Shown here: positions 24,057 through 36,700 of the stretch, piece by piece
Numbering within the stretch: position 1 is the first letter of the stretch
How the letters are laid out: each line of letters begins with the position of its first letter
Source of the DNA: Myxocyprinus asiaticus
Taxonomy: Eukaryota > Chordata > Actinopteri > Cypriniformes > Catostomidae
DNA length: 64,000 nt
NCBI RefSeq assembly: GCF_019703515.2
Contig: NC_059372.1
Span: 21,465,931-21,529,930 of the forward strand
Direction: 5' to 3'
Translations under genes and position numbers: made by a program
Notes under the pieces: model-generated
What the model was told of the DNA's origin: nothing
What the model saw: only the letters and a program-made list of their open reading frames with translations
Database searches by the model: none

Positions 24057-27000
24057 TTGTCTTATTGTGCATTTCTATATATACATATATTTTCTATTGG
24101 CTTTTTTATTATTATTATTATCTCTGTCTTGTCGCTGTATTGTTTGTGCCCTGGAAGCTTCTGTCACCAAAAAAAATTCCTTGTACGTGTAAGCATACTT
24201 GGCAATGAAGCTCATTCTGATCTGACTCTGATTCTGAACTTTTGGAAGTTTGTATTTCCAAGTTTGGAAATTAAACTTAAAATCAACTCCCTAAAGCTCT
24301 TCACTTTCAAAATAGAGTGACGCTACCCATGACAGAGACAAAAAGAGCTTCTGTTTGATCCCAGTATAGTTTGTGAAAGAGTGACTGTGTGGACACAACA
24401 AAGAACCATTCCCTTTTTCTGGCATGTTTAGTTGTTTTCCATACGATTATGTTGAACAATAGACTGTGACTAACAACAGTGACTCAAAAACTAAGGAATA
24501 AACACTCACTATTTGACGCTCAGGCAATAAATTACTCATGAGAGCAGTGTATTTTAGTTTCTGGGAACATGATTTTTTACATGCTTGATAAATCTGGGAG
24601 AAAAATGTCATGAAGACAGAAATAAAAAGAGGAAGAAAAATGTAGCAGAGGAAAGGCACGTGATGAGACATACCGATGTAAATAACTTAAAATAAAGCAG
24701 TGAGTAAGAAGCATGAGACATTTTGGGGGAGAAAGATGTGTCTAAAGAGAACAGTAGCTTGAGTTCTTGTTAGGTATCAGATTGCAGAAAATGAAGAGAA
24801 GGGGAGAGCCCAGGAGACAAGAGAGAAAGCGAGAACGAGTCACGCACAGCCCTGCTCACAAAAACACTACACATGATGAAAAGCACAGGTCTGACAGATG
24901 GTCAACATAAAGTAAAAAAAAAAAAGGAACCTAAAATGTGCTTTCTCAGTTACATCTTGAGGACAGCTTTTTTTTATTGAACTATTATTGAATTATTACT
25001 TTAAAAATGAATATTCTTATTATTTACTCCAAACAAGCTCCAAAAGTAGCATAAAAGTAGTCCATACAACTCTAAATCTAAGTAGCTCTATCACTAAAAA
25101 AAAAAAGAAAAGCTTTTTGACTAAATTGATTCAATCAGAGACGTGTTTGAAATTAGTTTTCTTCACTTAAAATTACTGTGTAATCTCAACACAAACACTT
25201 TGTGTAGAAAAAACCTAGTTGAATTGGGTAAATCCAACAAAATTAGACGTGTCAATGTAACTCAAATAAATCTCTATTTCTTTATGTACAAACTAGTGAA
25301 AGTGAATGTTAGCATGCTAACTACATGCTGGTTGGACGTACTACAGAGTGTAGTTCACTAAATGTTCTAGAATTGTGTTGCTTTAGTTCATTTTAATTAA
25401 GAAAATTGAACAAGCATCAAAAAATCATTTTTTTGAGTGTACATTCCAAGACTTCTGAAACCATATGATAGATTTGTGTGATGAACAGACCAAAATTCAG
25501 TAGACTATGACGTAATATAGCACACAAGTTGTATGTACTCATTTTACGGTGCTTTAATAGTCCCTTTTTTTTTTTTTTTTGTCACTATGAACTGCCGTAG
25601 AATGGAAAAGATGTATGAGAAGATTCTTTTTTTGGTGTAACAAGGAACAAATATCAGCATGCAGCCTGAACAGTTTTGCAAAATTACGAGTATCGCGGCA
25701 GTTCCAAGGTGAAATGTCCAATTTCACGTTATTTTGGGATGCTTCTATGACATATTCGGCACACATGTCGACACAGACGCTCTTCAGGACTCATATCCTT
25801 GTGCTTTGCATCTCAAGTGCAACGCTCTTTCAGTTGAGCTATCATGCAATTTGATCGCACTCAAACAAGCTTGTAAATGTAGTTGGTTATGTAATGCAAA
25901 CATTAAAATGTATCACCTAACAAGTCATGCAATTTCAGTAAAAGTGTTTGCATGTCACAAGATAGCATTGTGTGAGGAACAGAACAAAAAGTAAGTGTTT
26001 ATGAACTGATAATCTGTGATTTGTGTGAAAGTGAATAAAAGTCACTCTCGTAGCGGCTCTAGTGTTCACTTCACCAAGAAACTGCCATGATACATACAAC
26101 GAGCCACATAAAAATTTAGCAAAAATGTAGTTATAGTAGTAATATAATGCTATGAGACCAGGTTGTCATATAGGTTTGGAATGACATGAGAATGAGTAAA
26201 TGATGACAGAATTTGCATTTTTGGGAGATCTTTCCCTTTAAGAGACAGACAAAAAACACTGAGGCTCTCCTTCCCCATATTGGTGTGGTCAAATATTAGT
26301 CTTCACCATGGGCACAGCTATGGCATGTTTAAAAGAGGGCTACACATTTTTACAGCCTTATTTGGCTGGCTCTCTGTCCACTCTGAGAGGACAGAGGGAG
26401 TTCATCTGAGCAAAAATTCTAAGCTACATTTATAAACACAAACAATACAAATGCGTTTTTCGTCCATGCATAGCTCTGGGGCTTCTGCTCCCAGTACTGA
26501 GCCTAGAAGCTGGGACACATCCAATATAAACTCTTCCTAAGCTCACTCAAATTTACAACCTATAATATAACTTAAACCCTATAAGTCAATAAGAGTGGTT
26601 TACAAACTGAGCTAAACGGCACTTTGACTACTTTGTTACCAGGTAGAATGCACTCCCTGGCTCCATTTTATGAGTTCTAACAGTACTGTAGTACAGAAAG
26701 TGGGGGTGTACTAGGTCTGTAGAGGGATCTTATATCCTTTCAATGGATCTAGCATGTGTTAGCATAGTCGACTAGACCGGAGCAGATCGCCAGACACACA
26801 CCCCATCTGACCGTCTCCCCCATACAGCTACTGAGCTCCAGCTAATAGGTCCCCAGGCACCAAGCGTCAACGCAGGATCTGAGGAATGCACACTGACCCT
26901 GGAAGTAAGTGGATGCTGTGACAATAGCTCTTACTGGGGAGATACTCACTCAAGGGTCTGCTGAACCATGCTCCTTTTTCATTTTCCTCTCATTTTGCCA

Positions 27001-27663
27001 AATATTTTTGGCACTTTTGGGATTTTTTTTTTTTTATGTTGAAACCCTTCTGTACAATAAAATACTAAAACTTTCCAACCATTTTTTTCCCCTTACTGAA
27101 AAAAAGCTCTCTGTTTCACTGCATTAAACACAAGGAATTTGAATATTACATCAAGTCTGGTGCAGACAAAATACACATTTTTCTCCCCTTAGTTTCAAGG
27201 AGGACTAAGTTCAACCCAAGACATGCAATATTTTGTATTTTTACTCAGCAATATCTTCAGCACATCCAATCTGAAAAGCAAACCCTACTGAGAGAGACTG
27301 GTCTAAGCTATATGTGCCAAAGTCATCTCAAAAGGGCTCAAAATAAAACCCTGAAGATCTAATCCAAGCCGATCCTGCCCGTATTTTCTGTCATAATTAA
27401 TTCTCTTACCATCAGAGCAATTCAAGCTTGAAGTACCACTTTCATTCTGTCAGTGCAGCCCCAGCCCCAAATTAATTGTGGCTGACTGTAGGCCAGTAAT
27501 AGGCTATTAAATACTGAATGAAAACAAACAATATAATGACTTCTAAAGCCACTTTTTGTTTCATATTATCAATATTTGCAAATCAGCAAAATCATATATA
27601 TGTGTATGTATGTATGTATATATGTATATATATATATATATATATATACATATACATACATAC

Positions 27664-27740
<77 letters not shown>

Positions 27741-30700
27741 TCATTGCGATTAACTTGATTAGTCAATCGGCATATAAAGTTATTAATTTGATTACGATTA
27801 TTAAATAGTCCTTCTTATAATATGTCAATGTAGAATCGTGGTATTTTTGGAAAAAATATGAGAAAAATAAAGCTCTAAAACCGTGAATACCCTTGGAAAT
27901 ACCTCAAAACATGTCACATTTTTTAGATGAATGGAATATTACTCAACAAAATGACCATGAGGAATGACATCACATATTATATGTAAATCAGACTATAATA
28001 TTGGGCCATGGGTGGATTCCCTTGTCTTACAAAACATCAACTAAGTCTTGAAGCTCTTCCACTTCTGTATTCCTTTAAGCAATGCATACTACAATAAATA
28101 AGCATGGGAACCTCAGCTGTCAATGACATGCAAGGCCAGGGGGACTTCCAACACTTTCATTTAACAGCAACAGTTAAATCTGAGTAAAATACTGCTTGTA
28201 ACGAAAGAGGAGCTCTTTAGGTGGTAGGGCTGTTCTCAGGCAATTCTCCTGCCACCGAGCAAGACAAAATGGAGTGTGAGAAAATGCTGTCCTCCATTCA
28301 CTAAACTGACACCCTATCTCCCAATCCTAACCAGTAACCTGAACCAGGCAATCACAACAAAGCAAATCCACAAAACACAATTGTCTCATCCATCTCACCA
28401 CAGAAAAAAGTGAGGTTGAGGTACTAGTGAACTGCTTCACCCTTCCCCACCAGTTGTTTACACAAGGAACACAGATGATCCCCATTCCAAACCATTCAGG
28501 AATGTGGTTAATTCATACAACAATGACACTAACGCTACTAATACATTATTATAAACATAATAATATGTAATAATAGAAATAATATACAGTAGTTGGCAAA
28601 AAATACTTTTGGAAAGGCGATGTGTCCGACGGTGAGACATGCTACACTCCATCTAAAACTATTTTAAAGGAATAATCCGGGTTCAGTAAAAGTTCATTTC
28701 AGTAAGCAGCATTTGTGGCATAAAATTGATTATCACAAAAATTACTTTAGACTCATTTTTCCTTTTCTTTAAAAAAAAAAAAAGCAAAAATCAAGGATAC
28801 AGTGAGGCACTTACAGCACAATGGAAGTGAATGGGGCCAATTTTTTGAGGGTTTTAAGGCAGAAATGTGAAGCATATAATTTTATAAAAGCACTTACATT
28901 AAATCTTCTGCTAAAACTTGTGTATTTGTGTTTTTTCTGTCATTTTAGTGTTTACGGTGTTATGTCGTCATGGCAACGAAGTTGTACAATTTGATATAAT
29001 TTTACACAGAAAATATTAGCAAGTGATTTTATCAAAATAAAATCATGTTAAAACACATATTGTTTTCATTTTGTGGGAATACTTTTTAAACAACATTTTA
29101 ATGTGTACAGGTTGGCCTCATTCACTTCCATTATAAGTGCCTCACCGGAACCCAGATTTTTGCTTTTTTTTATAGAAAATGAGGGATGAGTTTAAATAAA
29201 TTTTTGTGGTAATCAGTATTATGCCACAAATGCTGTTGATTGATTTTAACTTGTATTGAACCTGGAATATTCCTTAAGCAGCATTTTGATAATTAATATT
29301 CATGCAGTTTTTACGATCATATTAATTGAAAGACTATGGAATATGGAATATTTTAACTTTTAAAAATTAATTTGTCATACCGCAGTACCATTTAAAAGGA
29401 ACTGGTGAAGACAAAAAGTCGATTAAAGCCACCGTCACAAAATTAATTCAGACACCGCAATGGACAGGATATGATGTCACGCTCTAGGGCTTGTGAATTT
29501 TTTTATTTTTTTTTAATAACAAATAGCATTATTTTCAGAATGTTAAAATATACCATCAACTCACTTTCCTGAAACAATAAAAACATGCAGCTTTGAAATA
29601 TGTATTCTTTATATTGATCAACGTTTCGATATATTGGTCAATCGTCTTCTCTTCATCCAAATTCGCAGGTCAAAGTTCACCAAACTTCAACTTTTGTGCA
29701 CAGCGTGATGCAAATTTTTCAGTCTCCCACATTCAGAAGCGTTTTAATAGGAGTGAATGGAGTTCAAAGTGTTGTGTGTACAGTGGTACAGTTGTACCTA
29801 ATATATAGACTTTTCGTTATACAATGACTATAAAAAACAAACCAAAAATCTTGATGTTGATTAAAAAAAATTCACTGACATGCAAAGTTAATGTGTCAAC
29901 TACCCTATAACAATGTAACATATTATTTACACACAAAACCTCTGTCTAATAACCACTTCATATAGCTTTTCACTGCAGTATTTTGTTGCCTCTGTTCACA
30001 CGCCCCTGAACACACCACTGTTATCAGCTATGAAAGAGAGTAAATTTGCTCTTTGAAAGTAAAACTAGTTAGGCCACTTCAGTTCTCTAGAATTGTTAGA
30101 GTGCATTGAAAATGCACAGCTTATGAAAATTTCCTCCCAAATTCTTCAACAACACAGCAGGTTTATTGGAAAACACAGATGCTGTAAAGTCCCATAACAT
30201 CATGTTGATGTGGCCATTAACACCTCGATGGTCTACAGCTGTGCTGTGCCTCCTACAGGCTTGTGCACTTTGCTTTTCTCCACCAACACATTCCCTGGGG
30301 GTTCTGCAACTCAGCATGCCAGCCATAAATCGCAAGTCAGGTCAAGGAGAAAACACATTTCCCGCAAAAATGTGGAAGTGTGACAACCAAGTGGCACCAA
30401 ATAGTATACGTAGCAACATAATGACTAATTTCAAACAGGCTTCCCAAACTTCCAATGTGTTCCATGGACCTTATTCACAGTAGTGCCTTCTTTTTGACAG
30501 GAATGACAACGAGGCTGACAGGGATAGACGTTGAGTCTTTTTAATGGGTTGTACAGTTGTTTAAAGGACTTTTGGATCATTCTGCTAATGAAACATTGAA
30601 AAAATATCTTTCCAAGAAACTTTTAAGTAGACAAAAAATTCAAGACAACAAAAGTTGTGGAAAATTACATGTTCTATAGGAGCTTTTTGATAGCTTTATA

Positions 30701-33700
30701 CAGTGCATGTCATTGAAGAGTCTATCCCTCACAGCATCGTTTTCATTCCCATCAAAAATCAAGGATGGTGCTACTGTAAATAGGATCTATTGGTCAAACA
30801 AACCCCACCCCAAACTCAAGCCATTGGTTGAGCCAATATTGCTATGTCAGACTGGCCAGGATGCTCAAACAAATAGAGAAATGTTTTGATTTGGTTAAAC
30901 AGTTTTTACACTTTTCAGGGAAATCCACCTAAGAATGGCTTATTTTTTGTTGTGCATTAAGTTGAGATAGGGGAAAGTATTTTAGCTTTACAAAAATCAT
31001 GCACTTTACCTCTAAAATCTATTATCATTAGTGATGCAACTTCTTCAAAGTCTTTCCTGTAATAAGGCATGATTTCAGGAATGTCAACTACTAAAGGTCA
31101 TAATTAGGGTTCCAGATGTGTGCCTATTTGTGACTATAGGGATTCTCTTTCTCTTTGAAACTACAGGATGTGCCGTATGTAAATTACTAAAATGCTTCAA
31201 TGCTCTCATATGGTGTCATTATCAAATACATCTCAGTTAATAAATATGATCAAGATTAATTCTAACTATGTGAATGTGTCAGATATAAAGTCATGAGTAC
31301 AGAATTGAGGTTACATAAATATATATAAACACTCTGCAAATATAATTTATAGTGAATCAGAGGCTCTGGATGACACTTGAAAAAAGGATGTCCTGTTTGT
31401 TTCTTCGGAAGGCCAAACAGGAGATGGAGGGGCAGAACAGGGTCATAGTGGATATACACAGAGTACGCCAAGAATGAAAGTATAGGAGATTACTTCACTT
31501 TGTCAACCAATAAACTGAAAACATTTCCTAAAGGTGCACTTAGTAATCTATTTTCCCAAAAGAAATGAATAGTATCTGTACTGTAATTGTACTAATAGTA
31601 ATAGTACTGGAAAAATGTGTTTAAATCATGTATAATTATGTACATGACATAAAGACTCCAGTCCTAGTAGTAGTCTAAAGCTGGGTTTATTTCACATGAT
31701 CAAATGACCTGCTAAATATGACTCATTTTATCTCCATAGCTGACTGTCAATAGCAAATTTCTACAGTGGCATTGGTAGACAAAAACTATTGCTTTTGCAT
31801 TGTGCTGTTCCCACATACAGTAGCTATGTGTCATTATAAATCCAAAACTAATGCAACATCGACAGTGCACCTTTAAAATGTAGGAAAAAAAATGTGTACA
31901 GTGTGTTAAATAATGTTGCATTTCCTAATACAACTACTTAAATACTACAGTCTATTAACCCTTAAACGCATACCTTGGCTCTTAAGAGACCCGGGACCTC
32001 ATTCCACCCCCTGTACCTAATCCTTTTTTGGAGTTGTGCCCAAATTTCTTAAGTATTCCTCAATCTATCTCTTATAAATAGTGTAACAAAAAACAAAAAA
32101 ATGAAAAAATGTCACAATTGCAAAACATTTTTTTAATATAATGGTTTAAGTAACAAACGTGTATAGGGTCTTTAGGGACCCAATGTATGTAAGAGTGTCA
32201 GTTTTTTTTTTTTCACCCTTCCATAAATTATATTTTATGATTATTTCATATCTATCCTGTGCCAAGTCAAATATGCGGATAACGGATGGTCCGCTGTGGC
32301 AACCCCTAACAGGAGCAGCCGAATGAAGAAGATGATTGTAAGTTTACTATCACAGATTATCTATTTCTTTGTTTATTACAAGAGAAATTAGTCCTTTATT
32401 CATTAAAATAAACATTACATCATGTTGATTTTCTATCCAACAATGAATTATCAACAATGGTGAATTATCAGTATCCCATATGCAGGTATACATACATTTT
32501 ATACTTTTTACTCAAGGTGACGCTGATGTTTCGGTGATTGATTTGATTTACATTTGACATTGCTAGCTGACGTAGAAACATCATTGAAGTAAACTATAGC
32601 AAGTGTAACACATGAACAGTATATGACTATTGTCATTTGGGTGTACTACTGAAATAACGTAAGTTGTTCATCTATTTAGACTCAATAAGTGCCTGGGAAA
32701 ATACATATGTGTAACTTAGGTGTAGCTGATATGTATCTTATGAGTAGATTATGTGTTATGTGTAGCTCAATATGTGTTTGACAGCCAGTTGTGACTCATG
32801 AAATTTCAGTGTGAAAATAATAAATCCTGTTCTAGATTCGTCCTGATTTGTTGCATTATCTTTTGATTTATGAAAAATAAAACATTAAAATATATCAAAA
32901 TATATTTATATCTTAATATCTAACTGTCTTGAAAATATTTTGAAAATTCGACACTATCTGGGCATTTTGTACATCCATTTTTGATAGATATAAGTGCTGG
33001 GTCTCTAAAGATCCGAAAATGTAAGAGTGTTTGGGAAAATTACCATGGATTTAAGTCTCAAAAAGAAGGCAAAGCAGCACTTATATGTTGTCTCCAGTTA
33101 ATTAAGCATTGACTGAAAATGCACAGGGGCTTAAAATGCTGCCAGCACAAACAAGCAGATCTTGCTGTGAAGATACTAGAAATGTTTAGCAGGAGATGAG
33201 AAGGTGACCATGCTTGTGTCATGATGGCACTGTGAGTAAACCCTCCCTGAGATAATAATCTTAAGGAAATATTAACTTCCAGTACAGAACTAGACACTGC
33301 CCTCTCAGTCCTGTTCAACTTTAAAATACATTAAACAACGGAAATACACTTTTTCAGAAGGAGAAAAGGATGTTCTAGGTTACATAATTTTCCTTATCAC
33401 GAGTGGCGTGAACTTGACCAAACAAACACTTATTTATAGATGTGTACAGAAATTATGCGATTTGTTAAGAACTGCTGCAGCCTTGCAGCAGTTCCTGCGA
33501 GCTCCAGAGTAAAAGAGGCAAGCACAAAAGGCTCAGGGTGGAGAGGCCCTCTCTCTAAAACAACACACACTGACAGAGCCTCCATTGTGCTGGAGAGGAA
33601 ACCACTGCTATGAGTGGACCCTCAACACAGCTGCAAGAGAGCAGCCTGCCCCAGCACACACACACACATACACACATCAAAATTTAATTTCATGTTTAAT

Positions 33701-36700
33701 ATATTGCATAAAACATATTACTTGGCACATAAAAAGCTGAAACATGATAAAAAAAAATTTTTTAAACAGCTCATTCATATATCATTTTCATGGATGGATA
33801 ACATAGATGTTAAAGTCACATGAGGTCACTTTGGGTCACAGAGAAAATGATCAACAAACAGCAAATGAACATTCCAAAAAATGTAATGAACAACTCTTAA
33901 AATCATACGATGATACAATGAAATCATCCAGTGGAAGTGACATCCCTGTTGACTGTATTGCATTATTTACAACTAAAAATACAACTCCATTTTGATGCCA
34001 CTCTCTGGACATTTCACCCATAAACACGTGCCCATTCTGTCAAAAACACTTCCAGCTTCGGCCACAGTGGGCAGTGGTTAAAATTATATCATCACCAAAC
34101 GGATTGCAGAACTGTTTTCAAACAGGTCTCCCAAACATTCCCCCATATTCCATTGGACGGTAAACAAATACGCCTGCCCCAAACTTATGCCATTGGTTAA
34201 GACAATGTCGCTATGTCAGGCTAGTCAGGAAGCGCAAACCAAAAGAGCAATATTTTGAAAGCGAACAAACAAATGGCTTACTTAAAGCTGAAGTATGTCA
34301 TTTCTGTGTCACTAGCACCACCAAACGGAATTGTAAAAATAAACGTTTTTAAAACAGCTTTCTGAATACGCCCCCCATCTGCCGTTAGTCAAACAAAGTG
34401 ATAGTCCCGCCCCAACTCACTCCATTGTTTGAGTAACGTTGTTGAGGTGGGTCTAAGCGGGTCATTCAAAACAAACAGAGCAATTTTCATTGTGCAACAG
34501 CTTACAGTTTTCAAGGAAATTAACCTATGAATGGCTTATAGTTGTCTCTGCATATTAAGCTTGGATAGGAGAAAGTGTTTAAAAAAAGAAAAAGTTACAT
34601 ACTTCAGTATTTCATTCACTTCATCTTTAAAGGGTCTTAGCACAATATTTAAAAAAACTTGTCTCTCACACTTAAACAACATGCATGTGTTTGTGTGTAG
34701 AACAAGAGTGCCCACAGAGAGGAGCTTTAGGCACTTTCCCACCTACAGTTCTGTACTTTTCCTGTAGAAACTTTCAAGATGAGAACTTTTACGAAGAACG
34801 GAACATCCGAGGAGACTTTTCCCCTGTTGCACTCGCATTCACATAGTTACCACCATAGTGACGTAATCTAGTATCGACCATTTTTCTTTTGACAAGGTTG
34901 GAACGTACGATTCAATATAAACAACAGCATGAAATTAACAAGGCAGCATTTTCCTGTTTTCGGACGCAGACTTTGTCTTCATGTTACAGTTTAAACTGGG
35001 CGCGAGAGCTGTGCGTGCTGCAGCTGGAGTGAGAGATGAGACAAGCGGTCAGACTACGGCTAAAGCACGTGCTGAATTTAGCAGACAACATGTTGAAAGC
35101 ACTATAAACCTATTTATCACACAATCTTTTACCATAAAGGCTTTTATGATTCAACATAAATTACTGTACTGAAATATTCACTCAATGACTTAAAAAATAC
35201 TTCTTGATGCAAGTTATCATACGGTAACAGGCACGCAATACTTCCCTCATGTAAACTAGATTTCATGATGGTTTAGTGTATAATAGAGTTCAATTACCCA
35301 CTCTCGATAAACATCTGATTATTTATATCCATCATCCCAGGAAAAATTGTATGTAGTACTCCAGAAATCACTTTATTTTCTGTATATTCACACAGCACAA
35401 ACAGTACAGATGCGATGAAAGCTCAAAGCATGTCTCCCAACGAAGTTACACATATACAGTATGTGAAACGGGTGAACCTCTTTGTATACTTTGTTGGTTT
35501 TATTTGATTTCTGTTAAGGGAATTGTAAAATTAGTGCAGTCCTCTGAGTAGCATGCGAGCAGCTAGTTGTTTATGTGGACTAGTGATGTCCAGTTCGTGA
35601 ACGAATTGTTCTTTTGAACCGGTTCTTTTTAGTGAACGAGTTGAACCAGTTCACCAAATCAGACTGAATCATTTGAAATAGTTTGCGTCTCGAGTCAACA
35701 TTGATCCACAAGTTACTCTATCTTAATCTGTCTCTTGGATGTGCCTGACACTCCGAATCGAAATGAGCCGATAACCGGGACTAATATGATCCTAGAACTG
35801 GTGATATCTGCTTTTCCCAACTCTTCTTTGCAAATCGGACTGAACGCTCGGGTCGCAACAGTTCTTGAGTCAAAAGTACAATGAGTCACTCATAACAGTT
35901 CTTGAGTCAACAGTACACTGAACTGAGAATCGTCTCTTTTGGAGGTGTCTGACATACTGAGAACCGATGAGCTGCTGACATTGAGCATGTGTGTGATTAA
36001 GGGGCGAAATGTCTGTTTCTGGTGTATTTTGCTGAACAGCAGAAAGTATAACAAATAAAACATACTGGAAATATGTTTATGACTTGCTTGTATTACCGTT
36101 TTATTAACATATGATGATGTTCCGGTCGCAACAGTTCTCGAGTCAACAGTACACTCACTGATTCGAGGACAGCACAGCAGCTCTTGAGTCAACAGTACAT
36201 TGAGTCGCTCACAGTAGTTCTTGAGTCAACAGTACACTGAACTGAGAATTGCCTCTTCCGGAGGTGTCCGACATACTGAGAACCGATGAGCTGCTGACAT
36301 TGAACATGTGTGTGACTAAGGGCCGAAATATATGTTTCAGGTGTATTTTGCTGAACAACAGAGAGTGTAACAAATAAAACATACTGGAAATATGTTTATG
36401 ACTTGATTGTATTACCGTTTTATCAATGTATGAAGATGATCCAGTCTACAGCTCTTGAGTCAACAGTTCACTGATCCCGGGAGAGCAGCTCTCGAGTCAA
36501 CAGTACATTGAGTCATTCACAGCAGTTCGCGAGTCAACAGTTCACTGATCCGAGGACAGCAGCTCTCGCGTCAACAGGTTATTGAGTCGATCACAGCAAT
36601 TTGTGAGTCACCAGTACAATGAACTGAGAATCGCCTCTTTCAGACATAATACTGAGAACTGCTGATCAGTGAGCTGCTGATGAGCATGCATAAACCAAGG

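Larger units (their letters stand above)
21779..28667. other. fmnl3 intron 1, middle section
   Basis: About 6.9 kb of AT-rich DNA with microsatellites, a hAT-like terminus (22370-22505), a tRNA-like remnant (about 25786-25846, minus strand), and a fragment near 26180-26245 ending AATGATGACAGAATTTGC like one arm of the foldback family seen at 45176-45520. No exon or conserved protein was recognised. An alternative non-coding first exon or an enhancer could not be seen by eye. Confidence 0.45.
29274..35580. other. fmnl3 intron 1, MITE-rich section
   Basis: Besides the MITE copies listed, 31529-31877 is a likely short inverted-repeat element (AAAGGTGCACTTAGTAAT against GACAGTGCACCTTTAAA). Sequence near 32270-32335 (GGTCCGCTGTGGCAACCCCT, then GCAGCCGAATGAAGAAGA) resembles the 3' terminus of a fish retroposon. 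The remainder is unannotated. Confidence 0.45.

Noticed and set aside
27518..27766. Overlapping small frames (VCVCVC, THTHTH)
   Set aside because: Pure translations of the GT/AT microsatellite.
30096..30483. Overlapping opposite-strand frames of 79 and 105 codons
   Set aside because: No family resemblance or splice context; kept only as a possible conserved non-coding stretch to compare.
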